A stretch of DNA of 64,000 nucleotides from Symbiodinium sp. CCMP2592 (Eukaryota; Sar; Dinophyceae; Suessiales; Symbiodiniaceae): the NCBI GenBank assembly GCA_905221615.1, contig CAJNDT010003446.1, forward strand, positions 732,180 to 796,179, written 5' to 3'. Below the pieces are notes generated by a model. That model ran no database searches. It was not told the DNA's origin and worked only from the letters and a program-made list of their open reading frames with translations. The position numbers and the translations under genes are program-made. Shown piece by piece: positions 10,552 through 20,516 of this stretch (the stretch's first letter is position 1; each line of letters opens with the position of its first letter).

Positions 10552-10693
10552 GGGCGGCGGGAACATAGACAGGGGCTTGAGAATTGCGCACATCAATGCA
10601 ACAACACCTACAACCTGGATGCGCAACAGAACGATTCCCGCAGACGTAGAACAGTACAAGGGCTTTGAGCCGAGCTGCTGCCCCGGCTTGCAG
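10552..10693 (+). CDS. Isolated exon-like segment, possibly extracellular protein
   Basis: Follows a CAG at 10549-10551 and ends at CAG|GTGAGG. The translation contains RGLRIAHINATTPTTWMRNR, then DVEQYKGFEPSCCPGLQ. Two N-glycosylation sequons (NAT, NRT) and a Cys pair suggest a secretory or extracellular domain. Third-position GC is high. The next exons may lie across the 100-N gap. Family not recognised. Confidence 0.4.
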
Positions 10694-10998
10694 GTGAGGA
10701 GCTATTGCATGGAAGTTCTCGAGATGATCTCTCTGGCCTCCTGCCTTCGCTGGCTGACCCGAGGTTGCATTCCTGGGCGTCGCGAGGTTTCGGTGCCTTT
10801 GGAAGATTTGAGGGCTTGTTTGAGTTTCGTTTTCGGATTGCAGAACTGCTTCGCCTGCCACCGCACTCATGAAGCCCCTCCCTGCTTGGCGGGGTGGCAC
10901 CGGGTGGGACTTTTGAACGTCTTCCTCTTGAACGACATTCAATGCCGATTTGCTTGGTTGCTAGATCTACAATGGCTTTTCGCTCCTGATGTCATTGT

Positions 10999-11098
10999 NN
11001 NNNNNNNNNNNNNNNNNNNNNNNNNNNNNNNNNNNNNNNNNNNNNNNNNNNNNNNNNNNNNNNNNNNNNNNNNNNNNNNNNNNNNNNNNNNNNNNNNN
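10999..11098. other. Assembly gap (100 N)
   Basis: Exactly 100 N, a conventional scaffold-gap placeholder, directly followed by a GA microsatellite. The assembly probably broke in the repeat. Confidence 0.98.
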
Positions 11099-11284
<186 letters not shown>

Positions 11285-12271
11285 GAGGGGAGGCAATCCG
11301 AGCCCGATGTGCTGAGGTGGAGGCAACTTTGCCCTCCGACCGCCGACCTTGGGTGCCTCCGAGGCTTTTGAGGATTCAGGACTTTTGGGTTAAAGATTTG
11401 GGCATTAGGGTTTTAGGAGGATTCAAGATCTCGGGTCAGGTTGATGCTGAGCATCACAGCACCTCCCTCCACCTCGGAGTGTCGGCACGCAAGGTCCTCA
11501 GGCCGGGGGGAACACCGTCGCGCTTTCGCGTCACCTGCTGGTGCTTGCGCAGGGTCGGGGCTGCGAGGCGCCTTGGCTTCAATCAGAGCCCCCCCCCCCC
11601 GCTGCTACCACTGAAGTTGTGTGCTCCTGCTGTGACTCCTGGATCACGAGAAGAAAACGAGACGAGGATGACAATGAGAACCGCAGTTTCAATTGCGAGG
11701 TGGAGATGGAGATGTGCGACGATGATGGTGAAGATGGTGCCAAAATTAAGAAGAAGACTAGCCAGAATCATTATAAGAAGGACAAAGCTATTCTGTTGCC
11801 ACTGGTGGTGCTGGTCGTGCTGATATCGGTATGGTCTTGAAGGCCAACCACAAAGTATAGTCATTTGATGCCGATCCTTGCTTGTACGAGGACGAGGATG
11901 GTGATGACGACCATGGTGAGGATGCGACCGATGATACCAAGCTAGTGGTCGATCATGTTGATGACGACGATGATGACGATGCGAATGCTGGTGGGTGACG
12001 GGTTTCAGTACTGGAGATGATGGCGGTGAGGATGATGGCCATCGTCAATGTGCATCATGGTGTCACGCGCGAAGTGCCGAGATACCAAGCGGCTTGTGGC
12101 GAGGGCTGCATACGACCAAACTGCAGGTGCCGCCGGGCCCCTCCTCACCGAGCCTGAACTGCCTGGATCTTGGTCCTCCTAGCCCCTTGGATCCACATCC
12201 ATCCTTGCTTTGCATCTGCAGCCGGTCTTTGTAGCTATCCGTGGGGGCAATACTAAGAGCCTGGTAGTGGA
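11285..12271. other. GAT/GAC-rich segment, no convincing gene
   Basis: From about 11640 to 12040 the sequence is dominated by GAT/GAC/GAG triplets. They give a 99-aa acidic ORF with a hydrophobic end (11541-11840), which I treat as composition-driven. A C10 run lies near 11590. Confidence 0.45.
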
Positions 12272-12373
12272 GTAGGTAACTTTAAACCTTTTTTTGGGAG
12301 TATAGTCCCTATATAATCCCTATATAGCCAAAACGGTTAACCTTTAATTCCCCATGGTACCCGACAAGTAGGC
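12272..12373. repeat. Dispersed repeat, family G, copy 1
   Basis: About 100 bp shared with 19111-19219, including AGTCCCTATATAATCCCTA, GGTTAACCTTTA and TACCCGACAAGTAGG in the same order and orientation. Non-coding. Confidence 0.7.
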
Positions 12374-13330
12374 CAAGAGAGTGGGTGATGCTGTCAGGTC
12401 ATTTCCACTCGGTGAACAGCAGCTATCTCAACCCGACCTTTGTGGGTTCCCTGTCTGCTTGGCTGATGGTTCCAGCTTTGCTAGGTTCACTCCTCTGTGA
12501 CATCCGTCTGCAGAGGGTCCATGTATACATAGTTCCAAGTATATATTGCGTTCCAGCTTCGAATTTGCAGCCCCAAAACACCCCTTTTGAACCCGGGCTT
12601 GCTGGTTGCCAGGACTGACCCTCCGACCTGTTGCCAAGGATCCAGTAACTAAGAAACCAGTATCGAAAAAAGTCGGCTCGTGTGATCGCCACCCCTAAAC
12701 CCTAAAGTCAGGGCCCTCTTCCTGCGTCGTGGAGTCAGTTAGGGTCAGCGTATCACCCTCAGCCCCAAGGCATAGGAAGCCCAAGGATTTCAGATCATGG
12801 GGGAGTTCCCGCGAAGAGTGCATAGCTACTTTGGGGGTTCCTTATTACACAATATGAGTATAGTTTAATGGGAGTTCCTGTACAAAAGGCCCCTATACTA
12901 TTCTGATGCCTGAATTCTGCACCCTGATGCGGGAATGGAAGTCATAGGTCCAGGCGGGAAGGACCACATCGTAGTTGATGGGCCCGGGCATTCAGGACAC
13001 TCGGACCGCGCGCCGAGTTCGCATGATTTTTGCACAACTAACCTACTTTCCTGCCTACCACCTGGCGCCTGCCAGCCTACCCCCTACATCTATCTATCGT
13101 CTTCGTCTATCTATCTTCTATCATGTCATTGTCGTGTGCTTTTCGTATCTATCTATCTATCTATCGAGCTGTCTGGCTGGCTGGCTAGCCAGCTGATTGT
13201 TTGTTATTTGATGGTCCATTGTTGTATATCAGTGTCTTCTGTTGTAGATGATGCTTGCTGGAGGTCCCTCTTCGCTTCTAGACTGGCACCAGCCCGAAGA
13301 CGTAGACCCGTAAGTGCCGCGAAACTTTCA
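12374..13330. other. Stretch with no recognisable gene; CTAT tract
   Basis: A CTAT tetranucleotide tract lies at about 13084-13165. Weak competing frames elsewhere. The right end is upstream DNA of the membrane-protein gene. Confidence 0.4.
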
Positions 13331-13346
13331 AGTATCTTGGCTCAAG
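13331..13346 (+). promoter_or_regulatory. Trans-splice acceptor AG followed by a spliced-leader relic
   Basis: An AG (13331-13332) is immediately followed by TATCTTGGCTCAAG, which matches the last 13 bases of the conserved dinoflagellate spliced leader (ending ATTTTGGCTCAAG) with one mismatch. Relics of this kind, 5'-truncated and directly behind the functional acceptor, are known from dinoflagellate genes that re-entered the genome from trans-spliced mRNA. The next ATG starts the membrane-protein gene 51 bases downstream. Confidence 0.7.
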
Positions 13347-13396
13347 CGATTGGCCAAGGAGGCCTGGCAGGGTACTTGTAGCTCGGTAGCTCAGCC

Positions 13397-13993
13397 ATGC
13401 ACACGGAGGAGGAGGCCCTTCTGGGACGACATGATGTGGTTTTCGTCGACAAGAGCAAGGGAAACTGTTGTGGTTGCTGTTGCAAACTCTTCTGTTGCTG
13501 CTTCTGCTCGCTTCTCGGCCTCATTCTTTGGGTCCTGTTCTTTTTGATGACGACGGAGTGTGGCATTCGCGTCACGCCGGTTGAGCACATTCTCCCCGAA
13601 AATGCCCTTGCAGCCGGTCTCACGCCACCCTTCCAGAGTGGGACTTTGGGGAACATGTTCCTGGATCCTGCGCTAGATCTGAACTTTACAGGAATATGGT
13701 GGATGGATGGCAACCCGTTGTTGTCGGAGCAGCTTGTTTCCTTTGCAGGGGCACAGGGCATGGCGCCGTATCCCACGACGGTGTCCAACCCTTCCAACAT
13801 GGCAGGCCGCTGGAGTTGGGCTGATAGCCTCCCTGGCCGCTTCATCATGATGCACTATGCCTTCACGTCCTTTGCAGAAGAAGCCCAACCATTCTTCTTC
13901 GAGAACAAAACCTATGCCAACATCGGTGTTATAGCAGAGGAGGCCTGGGGCGAAGGCTCCACCTTCCCAATGTCGAGACTCTGCCGTTCTTGA
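13397..13993 (+). CDS. Cys-rich single-pass membrane protein, first exon(s)
   Basis: The ATG is in good context (GCCATG) 50 bp after the spliced-leader relic. Residues 1-16 are acidic. Residues 23-36 hold a dense Cys cluster (CCGCCCKLFCCCFC), a likely palmitoylation site, merging into a membrane helix (SLLGLILWVLFFLM). From about residue 53 comes a lumenal or extracellular region with sequons NFT and NKT and many aromatic residues. Without a signal peptide, the N-terminus is probably cytosolic. The frame reaches a stop at 13993, but the last ~15 codons lose coding character and a different frame is open past 13970, so an intron or frameshift near 13960 is likely. Coding-like sequence continues at about 14068-14160, and a clean exon lies at 14519. 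Family not recognised. Confidence 0.6.
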   Translation: MHTEEEALLGRHDVVFVDKSKGNCCGCCCKLFCCCFCSLLGLILWVLFFLMTTECGIRVTPVEHILPENALAAGLTPPFQSGTLGNMFLDPALDLNFTGIWWMDGNPLLSEQLVSFAGAQGMAPYPTTVSNPSNMAGRWSWADSLPGRFIMMHYAFTSFAEEAQPFFFENKTYANIGVIAEEAWGEGSTFPMSRLCRS

Positions 13994-14067
13994 ACAAGAG
14001 TTGTTTACAACTTCAGTTTTAGTCTTGCTGTATTCTTAAGAATGCACCCCAAAGTAGATTGGTCTGT

Positions 14068-14165
14068 GGACCTTCAAGAGCGAGCCAAGGAAAATCAACG
14101 AGGATGAGTGGGACAGGGTGGGTAGCTACGTCCTTCGCCGCATTGTCTACGGGGATGGATCTCCG
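14068..14165 (+). CDS. Possible internal exon of the 13.4-kb gene
   Basis: One frame reads WTFKSEPRKINEDEW and then SYVLRRIVYGDG, with Lys/Glu-rich, high third-position-GC codons. A second frame is also open, so the reading frame is not settled, and the splice sites are unclear. It lies between the 13397 exon and the well-formed 14519 exon on the same strand. Confidence 0.35.
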
Positions 14166-14431
14166 CATCCTGCGACTGGGCCGTCTTTTTTCGAAAGGAC
14201 TTTAGGCTTATCGTTGAAGTCAACAAAAGAAGGAGCCCTTGTTGTTTTTTTTAAAACATGCTTCGTCTGATATGCCAGAATAAGGAACCCCTATAGTTTG
14301 GAACGTTCCGTTGTCAGGAGGGGCTTTAGGGGAGCTCGTAGCATGTGTGCAGGGTTGTAGTATAGTTAAAGCTGCAGAAACCCAGGGAGCCATATGACAT
14401 GCTGTCGATGTAGATCAGTTGTATGGTAGCC

Positions 14432-14508
14432 TCAAACCCTAAACCCGAAACCCCTGAACTCTAAGGCGTGGCAATACCCAAAAAACCCTAAACCCCTAAA
14501 CTCCAAAA
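14432..14508. repeat. Degenerate CCCTAAA (telomere-like) stretch
   Basis: Repeated CCTAAACCC words with interruptions, inside the presumed intron before the 14519 exon. Confidence 0.6.
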
Positions 14509-14518
14509 CAGAGTCCAG

Positions 14519-14625
14519 GTCTTCTGGCCGAAGTTCCTCGATTGGTACAAGAACACGTTTCCGGGCTACAGCATTGCTGTGTGGAGCAGCAACAATGATT
14601 GCATCCGGCGATGCTTAGTAGCAGA
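14519..14625 (+). CDS. Internal exon, probably of the 13.4-kb membrane-protein gene
   Basis: CCAG acceptor before 14519, then 35 codons (VFWPKFLDWYKNTFPGYS..., containing AVWSSNNDCIRRC), then a consensus GTAAGT donor at 14626. Rich in Trp, Tyr and Cys, as in the upstream extracellular region, and on the same strand. Assignment to that gene is inferred from proximity. Later exons were not found. Confidence 0.5.
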
Positions 14626-14829
14626 GTAAGTAGCCCTCTTTTGGCCTTTTCTTTCGGATATGACTTTTTCCGATACTAGGTTGCTAGGTGGCCATTGAGT
14701 TCAAGCAAGCTGGCATCTACTAGCCCTTGCAAACCCTCAACCCTGAAGCCCAAACGCGAAAGCGCAAGCCCAGGATGCCAGTACTTCGCACCTTGCTTCA
14801 TCTGCCAACCTGTCTGCGGAGTGGCCTAA

Positions 14830-14933
14830 ACTAGGTAGGGCTTTGGGACATTTTATATTTTCCCTTATTGGGTTTAAGAGGATCTTACCTACAAATGTTT
14901 TTCAAAGGCTTTAAAAGCCCTACCTAGTAAAGG
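14830..14933. repeat. Inverted-repeat element
   Basis: ACTAGGTAGGGCTTT on the left pairs with AAAGCCCTACCTAGT on the right around a ~70-bp AT-rich middle. The design matches the other foldback families, but the sequence is distinct. Confidence 0.6.
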
Positions 14934-15003
14934 AGTGAACAGGGAGAAATGTGCCCTGAGAACAGAGCAGACCCTGAAAAGCGGACCCTAGCTCTTGTAG
15001 CTC

Positions 15004-15117
15004 GTATATGGGAGTTTCCGAAAATTAGGGGTACCTTATGTTGGGGTCCTTATAATAGGGATCCTACTATTTTAGGGTACTATATTAGGGTCCCTATTTT
15101 CGGAAACTCCCGTATAT
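15004..15117. repeat. Foldback element, family B, copy 2
   Basis: Begins TATGGGAGTTTCCGAAAATT and ends TTTTCGGAAACTCCCGTATA. Interior GGGGTACCTTA, AGGGATCCTACTATT and TATTAGGGTCCC as in copy 1. One of the cleanest copies. Confidence 0.75.
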
Positions 15118-16046
15118 CTCTTGATTCCTAGCAGTATTGTCATTGTCACATTGTGCTTCTCCCGCGCTGGCACTTGTGACCCCGCAGGTGTTTGTCGAGT
15201 CTGTGAGTTTTGGGTGGTGTGTTTCAGAAGTATGTGCACCGCGGCAAAAGCGGGCTAACATCGGAACGGCAGGGAGATGTGCCCTGACATCCCTGTGTTT
15301 CACGCCGACTGCGGAAGGAACCTCAGCTCGGCCCGCGTGCGTCAGCATCAACTCTGCGTGGACCCTCCCGTTGTCTTCTTTGGGCAGCTTCCTGGTTCCT
15401 AATAACAACTAAACGCCTTAGCCCTCAACCCCGAAGACAGCAAAAAGAGGCCCTTAAGAGAAAGGCCCGGAATCCCAAACCCCGGACCCTGACCCCCTAC
15501 TAAACCTTGGCATGGTTCCTGAGGGGAATAATTGAAAGAAAGGCACTGTCTCGACTCTCGACCCTGAACCCTACACCCTCTGCCGGTACCCTGAATCCCT
15601 GAACACGGTACCGCCAAAGCCTCTACCCTCATCCCTGTACCCAACTGGCCCTTAACACTATACCCGTCACCCAACATACAAAACAGTAGTGAAAGCTAAC
15701 CCCTAAACTCCAAACCCCAAGCAAGCGGGGGAAGCGAAGAGGCTGCGTGGCGCGGATCTTCCACGGCTGCGCCGGGCGCAGCGCCTCGGCGACGCTGACG
15801 GCCTTTCGAAGCGCCTGCCAGGCGCGGAAATTTGGGGTTCAGGCCCTTTTCTTTAATTGAAAGGGTTGAGGGTTCAGTTTTGTAAACAAGAATTTCAGTT
15901 TAGGGTTCGGTTTGTTTTGAAGGGTTGAGGGTTCTTGGAGGTCAGGGCATTTCTTGCTAGCAGGACGTGCAGAGTTGCAAGAACCTTCGGGATGCTGATG
16001 CTCAAGGGTTGACCTGAACCCTACACAACGCGCCTCCTACGGAAGG
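15118..16046. other. Stretch with no recognisable gene
   Basis: Frames are open on both strands at 15094-15410 without a favourite. From 15410 on, the DNA is rich in AACCCT/AACCC words, as in decayed telomere-like arrays. Confidence 0.4.
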
Positions 16047-16109
16047 ATATAAGGACATCATAATGAGGAGCCCTAACGTTTAGGGCTCCTCATTCTGATG
16101 TCCTTATAT
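16047..16109. repeat. Near-perfect hairpin, 30-bp arms
   Basis: Left arm 16047-16076 and right arm 16080-16109 are reverse complements with one mismatch, separated by 3 bases. The arms begin ATATAAGGACATCA and contain GAGGAGCCCTAA. This would form a very stable cruciform or RNA hairpin. Confidence 0.8.
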
Positions 16110-16461
16110 GTTTAGGGCATATACATGTAGATGCACCAGGGTCACGTAGGGGTGTACTGGATGGATAAATGTGAAAGACAGCTGCCAGCGCTGGATCTTC
16201 GCTCGCTCTTTGGAAGATAGGGGGGATTTCCGGGGCCCCTTGCAGTATCCTTATAGCAACCCTTGTAAAACTTCTCTTGAAGGAACCCGTTTCTACTGAG
16301 GAAGGCTCTTGCATGTGCCTCTGAGAGTTGTCCGGCAGGCCACCTGTGCCGTCCTGATGCTCTTCGGGCACCCAATCAGCACTGTACGCATAGAGAAGCG
16401 TGCAATATAGTACACTGTACCTCGTTCTGACTTTTGGAACAAAACCCTGTGTGGTGTGCAG

Positions 16462-16599
16462 CACGCTATCAACAACTTAATGACCAGACGACTGGTAGTC
16501 AACGTAACTACCGGAGAGGACGTGCCTATCCCTCGCAGCGACTCCACTGAGCAGAGTGAAGCGAGTCTGTATGTCTTTGAGTGTTGCAAGCTTACTGAG
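16462..16599 (+). CDS. Isolated exon-like segment
   Basis: TGTGCAG acceptor, 46 full codons, then GAG|GTACGT donor; phase 0 at both ends. The peptide starts HAINNLMTRRLVVNVTTGED and ends VFECCKLTE. It reads as ordinary folded protein, but I do not recognise it. The antisense strand is also open, which lowers confidence. Confidence 0.4.
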
Positions 16600-16787
16600 G
16601 TACGTCCGAATGCTGTGCATGCGGGTGGGGTGCCAGCGCCGGCAAGACACGGATCAGAGTTGCCGCTGCCTGAGTTCTTCCAGAGAATATATAATGTGTA
16701 ACATGCAAAATAAAATACGCATATTGCATCATATGAATCATATGTCATCCACCAGATCTATCATGTATCATATGACCCATTCAACAT

Positions 16788-16880
16788 CCCTAAGCCCTAA
16801 GCCCTAAACCCTAAACCCTAATTCCTAAACCCTAAACCCTAGCCCTAAACCCTAAACCCTAAACCCTAAACCCTAAACCC
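16788..16880. repeat. Interstitial telomere-like (CCCTAAA)n array
   Basis: About 13 CCCTAAA/CCCTAAG units with occasional variants. This is the plant/dinoflagellate-type telomere repeat in the CCCTAAA orientation. Unrelated sequence follows, so it is not a chromosome end. Confidence 0.9.
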
Positions 16881-17033
16881 AGCCTCCCATCTACCCGATC
16901 GGCTCAGGGCTCCGAGCGGCCATCCAGCAAGCGCTGACGCTCTGCAGCTCCCGCGTGGGCGTTGGGCTCCCGGGCTCCCCCAAGGATGGAGGCGGAGTCG
17001 AAAACGCCAATATTTAACTTTAATTAAGGGGTT

Positions 17034-17090
17034 CCTTTAAAGGGGTCTATAAGGGATCTATAATAGATCCCTTATAGACCCCTTTAAAGG
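17034..17090. repeat. Perfect 28-bp inverted repeat, 1-base loop
   Basis: Arms 17034-17061 and 17063-17090 are exact reverse complements around one A. The arms begin CCTTTAAAGGGGTCTATAAG. The wider context (TTAATTAAGGGGTT on the left, AAGCCCTTCATTAAA on the right) extends an imperfect palindrome. Related words occur near 424, 17881 and 48078. Confidence 0.85.
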
Positions 17091-17108
17091 AAGCCCTTCA
17101 TTAAATTG

Positions 17109-17217
17109 ATATGGGGGTTTCCGATAACTTGGGGACCCTGATAGAGTACCCTGAGTAGTAGGACCCTTATTATAAGGATCCCAAAACTATGTGGCCTTAT
17201 TGTCGGAGACTCCAATA
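17109..17217. repeat. Foldback element, family B, copy 3
   Basis: GATATGGGGGTTTCCGATAA on the left, TTGTCGGAGACTCCAATATT on the right. The interior is inverted relative to copy 2 (GTACCCTGAGTAGTAGGACC). It sits directly after the perfect palindrome. Confidence 0.6.
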
Positions 17218-19110
17218 TTTTAACTCAGATTTTGCAATAGACCTAAAGTTAGAGTAGGATTGCAAATATGATTTCAGGTATATTCCTTAAATTAGGGGAG
17301 TCTCTGGGGAGTCGGGTAAGGCAGGGCAAGGCAGGGTCTTTCAGGAAGAGCCCCAACCTTGGAGCCCCCGAAACTGAAGGCCTAAACTGCCTGTTTTGCG
17401 GCTTTCTGCAGAGTTTAGAGGGTCTTTCTTGCATTCTCCTTGCTTGACGGTCCAGCTGGCTGTGCACAAGAGTAAGCCCTTAGCAATGATCTCCTGGTTA
17501 AGGTCCCGTTGTGAGGTTCCTTTGCAATGATCCTGTAACTCCAGTCATGGAACTATGATTCCTCAACTATGCTCCCTTCATGCGGGTCCTGGCCCCAAAA
17601 CCCTCAATTTTATCCAGACCCCCAGGCCCGAAACTTTAAACCACAATCCCAAAGCCCTAGAAAGATCCACCTGACCCCAACCCTGAACCCTCGAGCTCAA
17701 AATGCGAAAATCCCTAAGATCCACCAGTCTAGTCCCCCGCGCCGATCGACACCCAGCTCCGGACCCTGCACCCCCGTTGCTACACCACAGATGATCTTGT
17801 GATACACGGGTAGTGAGATTCAGGGTCTCAGGGTCTAGGGTAGATTGGGTTCAGGTTTGGTGTTTAAGTTTAGAATTTAGGGACCCTATAACACGTATCC
17901 CCTACAGACCCCTTTTAGGGATCCCCTTAAAGGGGTTTAGGACGGTTTCGGGGTGGGGATTCAGATTCAGGCCCAACCCTAAACCCTAAACCGAAGCCCA
18001 TCCGAGGCTTCTCATGGCCTCTCTCCTGCAAGTGGGTGGCCGGGCTGAAACAGAAGGGCTTTCTCAGAACCTGAAGTGGGGCCCCTTCTGGGGCTTTCAT
18101 GTAGATTGAGGGGTCCTTGCACTGAGGATCCCGTTTTGGGCGCTGCCCATTTGGGGTCACGTACTGTGCGTCTGCGCCTGCGAAGGGAACGTTCTCCGAT
18201 GAATAAAGGAAACCCTTTCTCTGCCGACCACAAAGAACCGCAAACGTCCGGTAGCGGTTGAGGCTTCACCGTCCTTGTTTCGGAGGTGGCTTCCAGCTGG
18301 ACCTCAAGAGTACATGAATGTTCTGACGTAGTAGGCTTAGGGATCAGAGGTTGAGCGTGCGATTGAACTTCTGGTTTTCTGGTTGGAGCGCATCAGGAAT
18401 CCTAAGGGGTGGCGACAGGCAGTGTTTATCTGGGCGACAGGCAGTGTTGATCTGGGTGTCGTGACCAGGAGTCTAGGAAGTTTTTGAGCGTTGATCATCG
18501 TGCAGCATGTCGGACTTAATAACTGGCTCAGATATCACGGCTTGCATTGCGCTGATGTAGACATAGACGAACAACCTGCTTGCAGTGTGCAGAGGCCAAG
18601 ACTTGCAAAGAGATGTCAGGGACTTAAGCTGTAATTCCAAAACCCTTCCCAGCGTTGACGTGTCCACAGTACATGCTTCCAGACTGCCCAGTACCCCATC
18701 GTCAAGGAATCAATCATCGAACTTGCGGCAGGGAGCCCCCCTCCCCCTTTCCCTGCTTCGAGTGTGCTTTTTTTTTTTTTTTGGGGGGGGGCTGGGCCAG
18801 CGGCCAGCAAGCTCTTACGCAGGATCCTGGAGGGGCATGGCTTGCGCCTGGCCGAGAACTTCAAGTGTCCCGCCTGAGAAGCAGCTTGCGTTTTGCTCCC
18901 AGGCAGAGGTGGAAGATGCGAGTTCATCAAACATGGCATGCTGCGAGTTCGTCTCGTGAATCATGAAAACATGTGGGAGCCATGGTCACATGTCAGAGGA
19001 TCTTGCCGGTGCAGTTGGTGGATCTGCTGGTCATGCTCGCGATTTGGCATCCTGGATGTGTTTGGACCCGGGTGCCAGCTGCTAGAGGAAGAGATAACCC
19101 TAGTAGTAGA
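17218..19110. other. Gene-poor stretch
   Basis: A short family C remnant lies at about 17272-17310. 17590-18000 is rich in decayed CCCTAAA-like words. A T15-16/G9 homopolymer junction lies near 18766-18790. No frame with convincing coding character. Confidence 0.4.
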
Positions 19111-19219
19111 GCAGGCAACCTTGAACCCTTTTTGGGCGGTATAGTCCCTATATAATCCCTACATAACCAGAAAGGTTAACCTTTAGTATTTAGTTCTCCA
19201 TGATACCCGACAAGTAGGT
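19111..19219. repeat. Dispersed repeat, family G, copy 2
   Basis: Aligns with 12272-12373 in the same orientation, with a small insertion (AGTATTTAG) after GGTTAACCTTT. Confidence 0.7.
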
Positions 19220-19504
19220 AATAGCTAGCAGCTAGCAGAAGTCATGACTGGATTCCTAAGGATGCAGCTTGTGGTTTTCCTGGTCGCCGTGTGCCGCGTC
19301 AGCAAGCGATCAGGGTCTAGCGGAACCGCCTCAGTGGATTTCAGGAGTTTTCTATGATATGTGTTGTGGTTGCCTCATAGAACAAGAAAGTACATACATG
19401 CAGAAAGACATACTGTGTCTGTTTTCTCCAGGGGCCTTGCTGTGATGTTTCGCATTGGACCTCCTGGCGACAGACAAGCCCAAAGCCCCAAAGGGGTTGA
19501 GCTG

Positions 19505-19609
19505 TAATATAGAAGCCTAAATAATTACCGATATTATTCCTTAGGGTTACTTATTATCACTATACTATACAGGAACCCATAACCTTATTCTAATTGCTAA
19601 CGCGCCTAG
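19505..19609. repeat. Foldback element, family A, copy 3 (diverged)
   Basis: AAGCCTAAATAATTACC on the left and TCTAATTGCTAACGCGCCTAG on the right, with TATTATTCC, GGTTACTTATTAT and TATACTATAC inside in family order. Confidence 0.5.
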
Positions 19610-20367
19610 ATTACAAGCTGCACAGCGTTGCACGACGACTTCTTGTCTTCCGTCCCTTTGCTGCCTTTCGGATACGGCCTTGAGGCAACCCGTGACGACT
19701 TCGGACCCACAACCTAGAGAGGCCGATAGCAAGATCCCTGGCATCAAGGAGCCGAACTTTCTGGTAGGTATACTCGGGCAAAGTACTTCATTCTCAGTAT
19801 CGGCGCTCTGGGTACAAACTCCGTAAGCCCTGGACGGTAAACCCTAAAACCTAAGCCTCCTGAGCGGTGGGTTCGGTCGGCTCTCGTGCATCGGAGGTGC
19901 TATAATGTGGTGCTCCATGTGCAGCTGCGCAAGCAAATCATGGCATTGCCCAGGCCTAATTGTGCTGTGAGGTTGCAGGGTTGCCGCGTTTCTAGGAGGT
20001 TGCATGTGCTTGAACATGTGCTATCAAGCGAACCTGTGTTGTGAATGGCGAAGTTTTGTGCTGGCTGCAATGAGTTCTACATTCAACACTTAACCGTAAG
20101 TTCTAAAAACAAGACATGCAAAGCCCGAGCACCAGAATAAGTTAAGCGCAAAACCTTGGACTCTTAGACCCCATCTGACACATGGGGCGATTGCATACGC
20201 TTCCAGTTTCAAGCTTGAGGGCGACATGTAAGGAGACCCTTGGCAGTAATATGTGGTATTGCTTAATGTGACGGAGCGTTTGTGTAGTTCTACACCTGTG
20301 CTGACTATTTTCTGCTGTAGTTCGCTGATGTGCTCAGTTGTAAGTCGGCGCTCGTCTTCGGCGCGCC
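19610..20367. other. Stretch with no recognisable gene
   Basis: No frame with coding character. Confidence 0.4.
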
Positions 20368-20516
20368 AGTTTCAGTTTTCTAGTTCCGCACTCGGAATGC
20401 CTGACATCGGAATGCCGCTCATCAGTGGCAGTTCTGAGGAAACCGACGCATGGCCGGGCCGAGCTGTGATGAAGGGCTCGACCCTCCCTAAACTGTATGC
20501 CCTGCCGAAGCTGTAG
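20368..20516 (+). CDS. Possible exon, unknown
   Basis: A frame with Ser-rich then ordinary composition (ALGMPDIGMPLISGSSEETD, then LPKLYALPKL) and good third-position GC, ending in a stop. No ATG or acceptor is securely placed. Could be a terminal exon or chance. Confidence 0.25.

Noticed and set aside
11541-11840. 99-aa acidic ORF with hydrophobic C-terminus
   Set aside because: Sits in a GAT/GAC-rich low-complexity region; acidic residues follow from triplet composition, and open frames continue on both strands.
16788-16880. Possible chromosome end (telomere)
   Set aside because: Complex unique sequence continues on both sides and other internal arrays exist, so it is interstitial.
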